From Ktedonobacter sp. 13_1_20CM_4_53_11 (GTDB lineage: Bacteria; Chloroflexota; Ktedonobacteria; Ktedonobacterales; Ktedonobacteraceae): a DNA stretch of 21,064 nt. The first letter of the stretch is position 1; each line of letters opens with the position of its first letter. The stretch is from NCBI GenBank assembly GCA_001919995.1, contig MNIY01000112.1:1-21064 (forward strand). The letters are read 5' to 3'. Shown here in pieces: positions 1 to 6,549 of the stretch. Made by a program: the position numbers and the translations under genes. Under the pieces are notes generated by a model, which was not told the origin of the DNA, ran no database searches, and worked only from the letters and a program-made list of their open reading frames with translations.

Positions 1-1
1 C

Positions 2-637
2 AGCGATGGGGTCGTGTTTGAAAACCAAAAGCACTACCGCCAGACCTTAGGACGTATCAAGAGCTTAAGCAAAGGGCTCTCTCGCAAAGGAGAGGGCAGC
101 CAGAATTGGGGGAAGCATGCTAGAAAGCTGGCAAAAGCGCACTATCGGATAGCTTGTCAACGGCAAGGTACCCTGCACAAGATGACGACCTCTCTTGCCC
201 GAAGATATGCGTTGGTTGGCCTGGAAGACCTCAATACGAAAGGGATGCTGTCCAACCATTGCTTAGCGCAAGCAGTCAGCGATGCTAGTTTCTTTGAGGT
301 GAAGCGTCAGCTTCTCTACAAGGCGGAGCAGTATGGCGGCTACGTCCAACTGGTGAGCCAGTGGTATCCCTCAAGTAAAACCTGTCACGCCTGTGGATGG
401 ATCAAGGAAGACTTGACGCTCGATGAGCGTGTGTGGGTATGTGAGCAGTGCGGTGTCATCACTGAGCGAGATTTGAATGCAGCCCTCAACATTAGGACTG
501 AAGCCCTCCGTTTGCTAACGGATGTCCCGGTTGTGGCTTCGTCGGGACACAAATTCGCCTGTGGAGCGGAAAGCGCTGGCTCCCGATGCGTCGAGAGTGA
601 AACTTTCTGCGATGAAGCAGGTACGAGGATGTTGTAA
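2..637 (+). CDS. tnpB: IS200/IS605-family TnpB (OrfB) RNA-guided endonuclease, 5' end outside window
   Basis: This is the C-terminal two thirds of a TnpB protein. The frame is open from base 2, so the gene begins upstream of the window; the GTG at 14 is an internal Val, not a start. Counting from that Val, the RuvC-II glutamate is in VGLEDLNTKGM (residue 71), the zinc ribbon is CHAC (124-127) plus CEQC (143-146), and the RuvC-III aspartate is in ERDLNAALNI (residue 153). The RuvC-I aspartate would lie upstream. TnpB proteins of this family are RNA-guided nucleases carried by IS200/IS605 elements, with the guide RNA made from the 3' end of the gene and the right end. No TnpA is visible. The last ~20 residues look unlike the family; the adjacent frame reads SRVKLSAMKQ, a more typical TnpB tail, which suggests a small frameshift near base 585. 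The catalytic residues in view are intact. Family assignment is firm; activity is unknown. Confidence 0.93.
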   Translation, partial: SDGVVFENQKHYRQTLGRIKSLSKGLSRKGEGSQNWGKHARKLAKAHYRIACQRQGTLHKMTTSLARRYALVGLEDLNTKGMLSNHCLAQAVSDASFFEVKRQLLYKAEQYGGYVQLVSQWYPSSKTCHACGWIKEDLTLDERVWVCEQCGVITERDLNAALNIRTEALRLLTDVPVVASSGHKFACGAESAGSRCVESETFCDEAGTRML

Positions 638-653
638 CTACGTTTTACTACAT
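629..653 (+). repeat. Imperfect hairpin, probable right-end palindrome of the IS200/IS605 element
   Basis: ATGTTGTA (629-636) can pair with TACTACAT (646-653) across a 9-base loop, with seven of eight pairs and a single T-T mismatch in the stem. It covers the tnpB stop codon (635-637). IS200/IS605 elements carry short subterminal imperfect palindromes with an unpaired base, recognised as single strands by TnpA, and the right one usually lies at or just after the tnpB 3' end. Position and shape fit, but the exact cleavage site is not identified. By family analogy it would lie within a few tens of bases downstream, close to the start of the next gene. Confidence 0.45.
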
Positions 654-674
654 TTGAGGAAGCAGAGATAATAG

Positions 675-1511
675 ATGAAAGCAGTACAGTTTGCTCAATA
701 TGGTGATCCAGACGTCCTACAAGTTCGAGAAGTCCCTGACCCTACCCCTGGCCCAGGCGATGTTTTGGTCCAGGTCAAGGCCACCACGGTGAACAGGCTT
801 GATCTGTTCCAGCGCAACGGCAGCCGTCCCGTTGACAAATTGCCATTCACAGCAGGACTGGAAGCGGCAGGTATAGTCGTCAAGGACAGCCAGGGATTTC
901 ATGCCGGGGAGAGGGTGATGACCACTCGCGCCGCTAGAGCTGTTGGCGGAGGCGGCTATGCCAGTATGATTGCAGTTCCAGCTGAGGACCTGGTGCGCAT
1001 CCCCGAGGGAGTATCCTTTGAAGAGGCGGTAGCGGCCGGCCTCACCGCTTCAACCGCCTGGGGCAGTTTATTTGACATTGGTCACCTTAAAGCAGGGGAA
1101 CGGGTCTTGATCTGGGCGGGTTCAAGTGGCGTTGGTATATGGGCCATCCAATTCGCCAAGCAGGCCGGCGCCTGGGTAGTGACAACGACGAGCAGCAATG
1201 AAAAAGTCTCTGAACTGCGTCGTTTAGGGGCTGATATGGTTATCAACCAGCGGGAAGAGAACGTGGCAGAGGTCATACAGAACAATGTACATGGCGTCAA
1301 CCTGGTGATCGAGCTCGTCAGCACCACCCTGCAGACAAGTATCGAGTCATGTACGCCAGATGGGCGTATCGTCCTTGTCGGCAACCTTGGCGGACAGCAA
1401 GCTACCATCGATACGCAGCAATGCAGGCTCAAGCGGGTGCATATTATCGGCGGACATCGGCGAGTGGCAGCAGGTAAAACGCTGGGAAAGATTGTGCTGG
1501 TTCATTCCTGA
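675..1511 (+). CDS. MDR-family NAD(P)H:quinone oxidoreductase / zinc-free alcohol dehydrogenase-like protein, apparent internal deletion
   Basis: A medium-chain dehydrogenase/reductase of the zeta-crystallin/quinone oxidoreductase type. The GroES-like N-terminal domain covers about 1-125 (starts MKAVQFAQYGDPDVL, with VKATTVNRLDLFQRNG). The Rossmann part has the nucleotide-binding stretch AGSSGVGIWAIQFAKQAGA at 148-166. No four-cysteine structural zinc site is visible, which fits the NADPH-dependent QOR branch. The protein is 278 residues, while relatives usually have about 320-330. The missing part is not the end: GKIVLVHS is the normal C-terminal strand, and HRRVAAGKTLGKIVLVHS follows directly after RLKRVHIIGG at residue 260. 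About 45 residues between the last Rossmann strand and the C-terminal helix seem to be absent, in frame, near base 1454. A GAGG lies 16 bases before the ATG. The gene sits 37 bases after tnpB and converges on the membrane-protein cluster. It may be inactive; substrate unknown. Confidence 0.82.
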   Translation: MKAVQFAQYGDPDVLQVREVPDPTPGPGDVLVQVKATTVNRLDLFQRNGSRPVDKLPFTAGLEAAGIVVKDSQGFHAGERVMTTRAARAVGGGGYASMIAVPAEDLVRIPEGVSFEEAVAAGLTASTAWGSLFDIGHLKAGERVLIWAGSSGVGIWAIQFAKQAGAWVVTTTSSNEKVSELRRLGADMVINQREENVAEVIQNNVHGVNLVIELVSTTLQTSIESCTPDGRIVLVGNLGGQQATIDTQQCRLKRVHIIGGHRRVAAGKTLGKIVLVHS

Positions 1512-1534
1512 AAGGATTATTCGAGGCTTTCGGG
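1507..1534. other. Inverted repeat between convergent genes
   Basis: CCTGAAAG (1507-1514) and CTTTCGGG (1527-1534) form an eight-base inverted repeat with one G-T pair and a 12-base loop, covering the stop codon of the oxidoreductase and the gap before the end of the convergent minus-strand gene. It is placed where a bidirectional terminator would be expected, but neither strand has a run of T after the stem, so an intrinsic terminator is not shown. Confidence 0.2.
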
Positions 1535-1545
1535 CGCTAACACCT

Positions 1546-3906
1546 CTATGGTGTCTCGCTCACGCCTTTTTGGATGAAGAGGCCCATATCGTACGAGCCG
1601 CCGGTATCACCAATGGCACGACGCTGCCACCACCACTGCCAGATGTGTTGAGCGGCAAGGCCGGGATTGAACTTCGCACCGGGAGGTGGGGTATCTCCAT
1701 AGGATAGCCAGAGGCCAACTCCGACTCCACCCCACGTTGGCTGGTCAGTACACTTGTTTGTAGTAGTTTGAACGCAGGGAGGCGGCTTATAGCCCTCATC
1801 CCACCAGGTACGCATATGATACTGGTTAAACAGGTAGTTTTTACCGGGACCGGCATACTGAGATTCAGCGTTATAGAGATTGTCCCCACCTGCGATGATG
1901 ACGGGATAGGAGTTGGCCGGGTACGCACAATTATCGGGATAGTTGAAACAGACGTTGGTATAATCCCTGACGTACCAGGCGAAAGGCCAGGTCGCGTCGT
2001 TCATCAAGCCGATCCGCAACAGGTGCTTCCCGTGATACAATTTCTGATCGAGCGCATCGATCTTTGCCATCACTACATTAACATCGGTGGTCGTCTGCAC
2101 ATAGACCAGCATCTCATGGGGTCCATCAGCGGGATGAACGTAGGTTACCTCGTACATATTATGTACAGTCGGCAACAACAACAGTACCGCCATGACAACG
2201 CCTACGATAGCGGTAATACCGACCAGGCGTGGGCGCAATCGGGGAGCTCCGGCAGGCGCATTTACATTTTCCGCTCTTGCCGGTAACCCCTCCGTGGAAC
2301 GACGGGCAAAGACATTTTTCGCCAGGTTGTAGCATGTCACCACTGCCGGTTCCAGGCCAATAGCTGCCAGCAGCAGCATCGGCATCGTGATATGGATGCT
2401 TAGCCAGGGCATTTTCTCGGCAGCCCATGAGTAGAGGAAGAGGTTTCCAATGAACCAGTAGACGAGGAAGAGGCGAAGGCGCGTCGGTCGGATGAGGCAG
2501 CGTACGACGCCAATAAGCCCGAAGACAACACCGATCTGTTCGTACAGAGGAATGAGCAAGAGATAGTAGTACCAGGGCTGTCCACCGCGCGCCACCTGTT
2601 GTTGCTGTATCCAGTAGTACAGGCCCTGCCAGATGCCATCTCCAATCCCATTTTTAATATTGGTGAAGAGGACGGTAAACAAGACCAGGAATATTGTCCA
2701 GCCGACGAGAACGGCGAAGAACCAGTGCGTCCAGGGCATAGTTACAATAGTGTCCAAAACAGGCTGTCGTTCCGGGTCAACCTTCGCCATAAGGCCACGC
2801 CTCCCAGAAGGCGGGCTATAGCCGAACATCTCTCGCCCCAGGATGAAGAGGACGTAGCAGCCAAGGATGATGCCAATCCAGGGAACGATCTCAACTGTCC
2901 TATCCTTCAAACCCTGGACAAAGAGATCGGCCGTGGAAGTATTCTTCGGGTCAGTGACATAGATGGATAAGGCCTTGAGCCAGCCGAAGAAAAACTTTGC
3001 TACCAGTCCAAGCACTATAAAATAGACTGCCAGGGCAATGGGAGCAGCAGTACGAGGAACATACCAGGGAGCATCCTCACGAGAGAGCCTTGAACTTACA
3101 GGCCGTCTCAGCCCAAGTTCCCAGGCAACAAGGGCACCGAAGAAACTGCCAAAGACAGCCACCGTCAAAAATGTCGCTTCTTTCGTCGCGTAGGATAATG
3201 AGAGAGCCAGGGCGGCGAGAAGGAGCCAGCGCATCTTGCGATCGCGTATGTAGCGCGCAACCGAAACGACCAACAACAAGGTAAAGCAGGCCATGTAGAT
3301 GTCTTCGCGGGCAAAGCGAGAGAAATAGACCATGCTGGGCGAGACCGCGAGGATGAAACAGGCCAGCCAGGCTCCCCACTTGCCGAGATAATCGCGCAAG
3401 AAATATGGCAAGCAGACAATGATTGTGCCCAGGGTAGCAGCAAGGATGCGCACCGTCGTCGTGTTCACGCCATTGTCTGGCGCGCCCACCAGTTGGGAAA
3501 TTTTATAGACAAGTGCGATGAAATGGAACTGGAACGGACCATGCAGCAGCGGATCATAATGATAACAGGAAGCGCCTGGACTGAAGCAGCCCAACCAATT
3601 TTCCATATTATGCAAAAGCTGTAAAGAGAAGTAGGCATGGAGGCTCTCATCATGATGAAGCGGTTTATCACCCAGACCCCAGAAGCGCAAGATTGCACCC
3701 AGCAAGAAGACGCTCAAGAAAGGGGCCCAATCCAGGAGTCGCTCGCGTACAGGCGGCTTCGTCGGAGTTTGAGGAGCTTTTACCAGTTCTTCATCTTTCA
3801 CAGGCTCTTCTAAGGCCTGTTCCTCTTCCGCTTCGTACTGCTTTTCCACGAGAGGTTCCGCAACGGAGTCCCGCTTTACTCGTGGTTCAGTCTCAAACCT
3901 CTTCAA
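1546..3906 (-). CDS. TIGR03663 / Agl23-like multi-spanning GT-C family membrane protein
   Basis: A 786-residue polytopic membrane protein. A charged cytoplasmic N-terminus rich in Glu, Lys and Pro (about 1-58) is followed by the first membrane helix (60-77). The features known as nearly invariant in TIGR03663 are visible: the Asp-Glu pair in HHDESLHAY (D86, E87), HGP in LLHGPFQFH (122-124), and conserved arginines in FSRFARED (R197, R200). The N-terminal region resembles dolichyl-phosphate-mannose-type glycosyltransferases (PMT/GT39), so a transferase using a polyprenyl-phosphate sugar outside the membrane is plausible but unproven. After roughly a dozen helices, the last ~200 residues (from about 590) form a soluble, aromatic-rich domain that should face outside. 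The start is TTG, chosen because AAGGAGG lies 6 bases upstream. It is the last gene of a three-gene minus-strand set, 81 bases after the YYY gene; this family is typically found next to YYY genes. Confidence 0.85.
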   Translation of the reverse strand: MKRFETEPRVKRDSVAEPLVEKQYEAEEEQALEEPVKDEELVKAPQTPTKPPVRERLLDWAPFLSVFLLGAILRFWGLGDKPLHHDESLHAYFSLQLLHNMENWLGCFSPGASCYHYDPLLHGPFQFHFIALVYKISQLVGAPDNGVNTTTVRILAATLGTIIVCLPYFLRDYLGKWGAWLACFILAVSPSMVYFSRFAREDIYMACFTLLLVVSVARYIRDRKMRWLLLAALALSLSYATKEATFLTVAVFGSFFGALVAWELGLRRPVSSRLSREDAPWYVPRTAAPIALAVYFIVLGLVAKFFFGWLKALSIYVTDPKNTSTADLFVQGLKDRTVEIVPWIGIILGCYVLFILGREMFGYSPPSGRRGLMAKVDPERQPVLDTIVTMPWTHWFFAVLVGWTIFLVLFTVLFTNIKNGIGDGIWQGLYYWIQQQQVARGGQPWYYYLLLIPLYEQIGVVFGLIGVVRCLIRPTRLRLFLVYWFIGNLFLYSWAAEKMPWLSIHITMPMLLLAAIGLEPAVVTCYNLAKNVFARRSTEGLPARAENVNAPAGAPRLRPRLVGITAIVGVVMAVLLLLPTVHNMYEVTYVHPADGPHEMLVYVQTTTDVNVVMAKIDALDQKLYHGKHLLRIGLMNDATWPFAWYVRDYTNVCFNYPDNCAYPANSYPVIIAGGDNLYNAESQYAGPGKNYLFNQYHMRTWWDEGYKPPPCVQTTTNKCTDQPTWGGVGVGLWLSYGDTPPPGAKFNPGLAAQHIWQWWWQRRAIGDTGGSYDMGLFIQKGVSETP

Positions 3907-3912
3907 AGATCG

Positions 3913-3919
3913 CCTCCTT
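3913..3919 (-). promoter_or_regulatory. Strong Shine-Dalgarno AAGGAGG that fixes a TTG start
   Basis: On the minus strand AAGGAGG stands 6 bases before the TTG at 3906-3904 and is the best ribosome-binding site in the cluster. It supports the TTG as the true start of the Agl23-like gene. Confidence 0.7.
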
Positions 3920-3974
3920 GAGCACCTCTGATGGTGCCACTACGCCATCCTACAATTGAAACTATGAACGGGAA

Positions 3975-4008
3975 ACAATGCCAGGTTTTAGCCGACCTGG
4001 TATATTGT
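3975..4008 (-). other. Stem-loop over the stop codon between the YYY and Agl23-like genes
   Basis: CCAGGT (3981-3986) pairs with ACCTGG (3995-4000) across an 8-base loop, and an outer arm ACAAT (3975-3979) pairs with ATTGT (4004-4008), giving 11 pairs with an asymmetric internal bulge. The loop contains the stop codon of the YYY gene. No T-run of useful length follows on the minus strand. It could stabilise the 3' end of the upstream message or weaken read-through into the last gene; the function is inferred only from position. Confidence 0.3.
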
Positions 4009-6375
4009 CACGCCATTAGCAGAATAAACACTATGCAAAAATGAACTGAAACGATGCAAGTTTGCTGTGGGATATTTCATTTGCTCTAATAGCCCAACGT
4101 ATAGATATTGAACGTGGTAACGTGTGAGTAAGTTCATCACCACACTTTGATGTGGGTCTGTATAGATCGTGTCTACATCGCTTTTTCGATTTTCAAAATC
4201 GGCGGCGTTGAGGCCGTTATTGAGCCAGTTTACGCGCCACTGATATTCGTGTCCCACCCAGCCCATCGGTGTGGGAAGCCCTGTAAACGCTGAAATACGC
4301 GCATAGCTCGTGTAGTCATCTCCCACAGCCTCCACAATCACGGGATCGCCGCTCACATGACTATTGAGCCAGCGAATCGCGTAATAATCGCCAGAAGTAT
4401 CATAATCACAATCGGGAACTTTACAGGTTTGCAGATAGGCTATACCATCCAGGCTATTCGTGCCCTGCATGTAATGATCTGTGCGCGCATATGTACCCAC
4501 GAGAGGATAGACCGCGCTGGCCAGTAACAACAGCAACAGGCCCGCCATCCAGAGCCCCTTCACGCCTTGCTGCATCCAACGCAGCCCATTTGAGGTGACT
4601 ACCGCTGGACGGAAGCTCTCCAGGATAAAGTAGATTCCAGCGCCCGAGGTGATAGAGAGCAGCGCCCAGGCCTGGAAATAGAATTTAAAAACGGTGTTCA
4701 TACGGAGAAATTCTCCGCCCGCGAAAACGTCTTTCAAGAAGAATACTTCGCAGACAGCCACGAGAGCGAACGCAGTACTGCCCAACAAGAGGATAAATGC
4801 CTGAGAACGGTCGCGCAGACTATAGAACAGCGCGATACAGCCCAGCGCAGCAATGCTGCCTGCTGCAACAAATGTCGCGCTATTGCGTAGCGCGAATAAG
4901 GTGAGCAGCGCTACCCCAATAACGAGCAGGACACTCATGACGCCTTTATTGAATCTGGGAAGGCGAGCAGGTTGAGGAGCTACAATGTCTTCAGAATGAG
5001 CTGTGCTACGGGTAAAAAACGGGTGCCTGAACACGGTGGCCAGCAGCAGCGAGAGGAAGACAAAAGCGAACATGCCATAGATCAGTATTTCATTTGCGAG
5101 CGGGGAGCGATCAGCAGGCCCAACCACACCCAATCCCTGCGATGGTGAAATAAAGGTGAAATAGAAGGGAACATACATTAAAAATGAGAGCGCGATCAGC
5201 CCGGCGCAGACCGTAAAGATATCCAGCAGGAGTTCCAAGCGAAAGCGAGAGCGGTGAGCTAAATATTGCTGGAAGGCAATACACACTACCGTCAAACCAA
5301 CATAGGTGGGAAAATCCCAGCCGTTCATGGCAAAGAGACCGCCCAGGATAAGGGCAGTCGTTGCCATAGTGATAGGGAGTTTCCAACCACGACCGAAGAC
5401 GCGCAGACCCCTCCCTTCCTGTTCCAGAAACAGGTTGAACGCCAGCGCTATAGCTACTATGGTGAAGGCCAGCGCTAAAACATGCGCATGAAAGCAGGAG
5501 AGCAGGAAGCTAAAAGCCGGGAATTCGTTGATGGTTCTATCGACGACACGCGATGGATTGAACCAGTTAAATTGAGTCCAGTCGCCATGTTGCTCCCACC
5601 ATTGCTGTGTTGCCGCCAGGTTGCCGAGGACCAGGCCCATCAACATGGTCAAAAAGCCATAGGGAACGGCACGAAGCAGCGACGGATAGCTTGTACCGGG
5701 TAGTTGTTGGGGTTCAGTGACTTTGTTCAAATGAGCACGCTTACGTAGATGCTGCGCCCAGGAAACAATATTGCTGGTAACGCCAAACAGGCTCACGGCA
5801 GTCAAACCAAAGAACACACATATCCCTGTGTTAAAGACAATCGAAGGGCTCTGTCCGAGCAGTTTCCCCAGGATAGCGGCAGTAAAGTGAGCATAATAGT
5901 AGTAGTTGATGGGGTAGCCTGCGAACCACATATCGTTGGGAGGGAAATGGGGACTGCGCATGATCCCGGCAATAAATCCTTCATCCATAAACATTTCGAA
6001 TGAGCGGATATCAGGCACAAACGAGCGTATCCAGCCTAATAAAAACATCATGCCCGCGAAGACCGCTTCGCTGATAAGGATATAGGGAACATTGACGCGC
6101 ACCACTTTTGCAATAGTCTGGCGCACCTTTAAAAAGCCAATGATATTGCCTGCCAGCAGGAGCAGAAAGATGCCGGTTATAAAGAATTGGCTGAAAGGCA
6201 GGACACTCAGGCACATCAATGGAAACCAGACACAAAAAGCCAGAACCGCTGTACCAATAGCTTTACTGAAGGCCCATCCCCGGTCTGGTAGATTATGAAA
6301 TACGGTAATAGTGAGCGGCAGACACACGAAGCCCAGCACTTCGACCATAGCCCACATTTGTAGTAGTTCGGCCAT
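3988..6375 (-). CDS. Chlor_Arch_YYY (DUF2298, TIGR03662) polytopic membrane protein
   Basis: A 795-residue, very hydrophobic protein with many predicted membrane helices. The family hallmark is the tyrosine run in WFAGYPINYYYYAHF (Y158-Y161). Further conserved points are DRGWAFSK (31-38), the acidic MFMDEGF segment (128-134), NEFPAFSF (283-290) with FHAHV (295-299), and GGEFLRMNTVFKFYF shortly before the last helices. Residues 642-795 after the last helix form a soluble domain, likely outside, with WLNSHVSG, ARISAFTGLP and RYHVQYLYVG. The same domain closes the neighbouring 1436-residue protein. The family has no established reaction; a role in envelope glycosylation is inferred from the GT39 fusion next door and the Agl23-like partner. 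The length is normal for the single-domain class (about 700-900). The ATG at 6375 has only a weak GAGAGA upstream. The 174-base gap to the upstream gene could hold its own promoter. Confidence 0.9.
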   Translation of the reverse strand: MAELLQMWAMVEVLGFVCLPLTITVFHNLPDRGWAFSKAIGTAVLAFCVWFPLMCLSVLPFSQFFITGIFLLLLAGNIIGFLKVRQTIAKVVRVNVPYILISEAVFAGMMFLLGWIRSFVPDIRSFEMFMDEGFIAGIMRSPHFPPNDMWFAGYPINYYYYAHFTAAILGKLLGQSPSIVFNTGICVFFGLTAVSLFGVTSNIVSWAQHLRKRAHLNKVTEPQQLPGTSYPSLLRAVPYGFLTMLMGLVLGNLAATQQWWEQHGDWTQFNWFNPSRVVDRTINEFPAFSFLLSCFHAHVLALAFTIVAIALAFNLFLEQEGRGLRVFGRGWKLPITMATTALILGGLFAMNGWDFPTYVGLTVVCIAFQQYLAHRSRFRLELLLDIFTVCAGLIALSFLMYVPFYFTFISPSQGLGVVGPADRSPLANEILIYGMFAFVFLSLLLATVFRHPFFTRSTAHSEDIVAPQPARLPRFNKGVMSVLLVIGVALLTLFALRNSATFVAAGSIAALGCIALFYSLRDRSQAFILLLGSTAFALVAVCEVFFLKDVFAGGEFLRMNTVFKFYFQAWALLSITSGAGIYFILESFRPAVVTSNGLRWMQQGVKGLWMAGLLLLLLASAVYPLVGTYARTDHYMQGTNSLDGIAYLQTCKVPDCDYDTSGDYYAIRWLNSHVSGDPVIVEAVGDDYTSYARISAFTGLPTPMGWVGHEYQWRVNWLNNGLNAADFENRKSDVDTIYTDPHQSVVMNLLTRYHVQYLYVGLLEQMKYPTANLHRFSSFLHSVYSANGVTIYQVG

Positions 6376-6549
6376 TGAATCTCTCTAGTAAAATTTTGAC
6401 GCCACTATAAAACACGTTGTAGGGATAGTGATTTTACGTATGGCACTACACCAATCTTAGACGTATTTGTGCTGTCAGAAGTTCCCATTAGTATACCATC
6501 TGGGTGCTATTTCTACTATAGAGACGAAGAAAGGTGGTCAATCCTGGTA

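Noticed and set aside
1360..1707. A 115-codon plus-strand frame overlapping the end of the oxidoreductase, considered as its frameshifted C-terminus
   Set aside because: Its translation does not resemble the family end. The normal end GKIVLVHS is found in the original frame, so an internal deletion explains the data better than a frameshift.
1768..2286. A 172-codon plus-strand frame inside the Agl23-like gene
   Set aside because: It is antisense to the soluble C-terminal part of the Agl23-like protein. It shows no domain and no ribosome site, so it is a shadow frame.
6490..6495. TATACT preceded by TGG on the minus strand, a possible extended -10 box before the YYY gene
   Set aside because: No acceptable -35 element is found at 16-18 bases, and the start codon is 115 bases away. 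It is not strong enough to list as a promoter.
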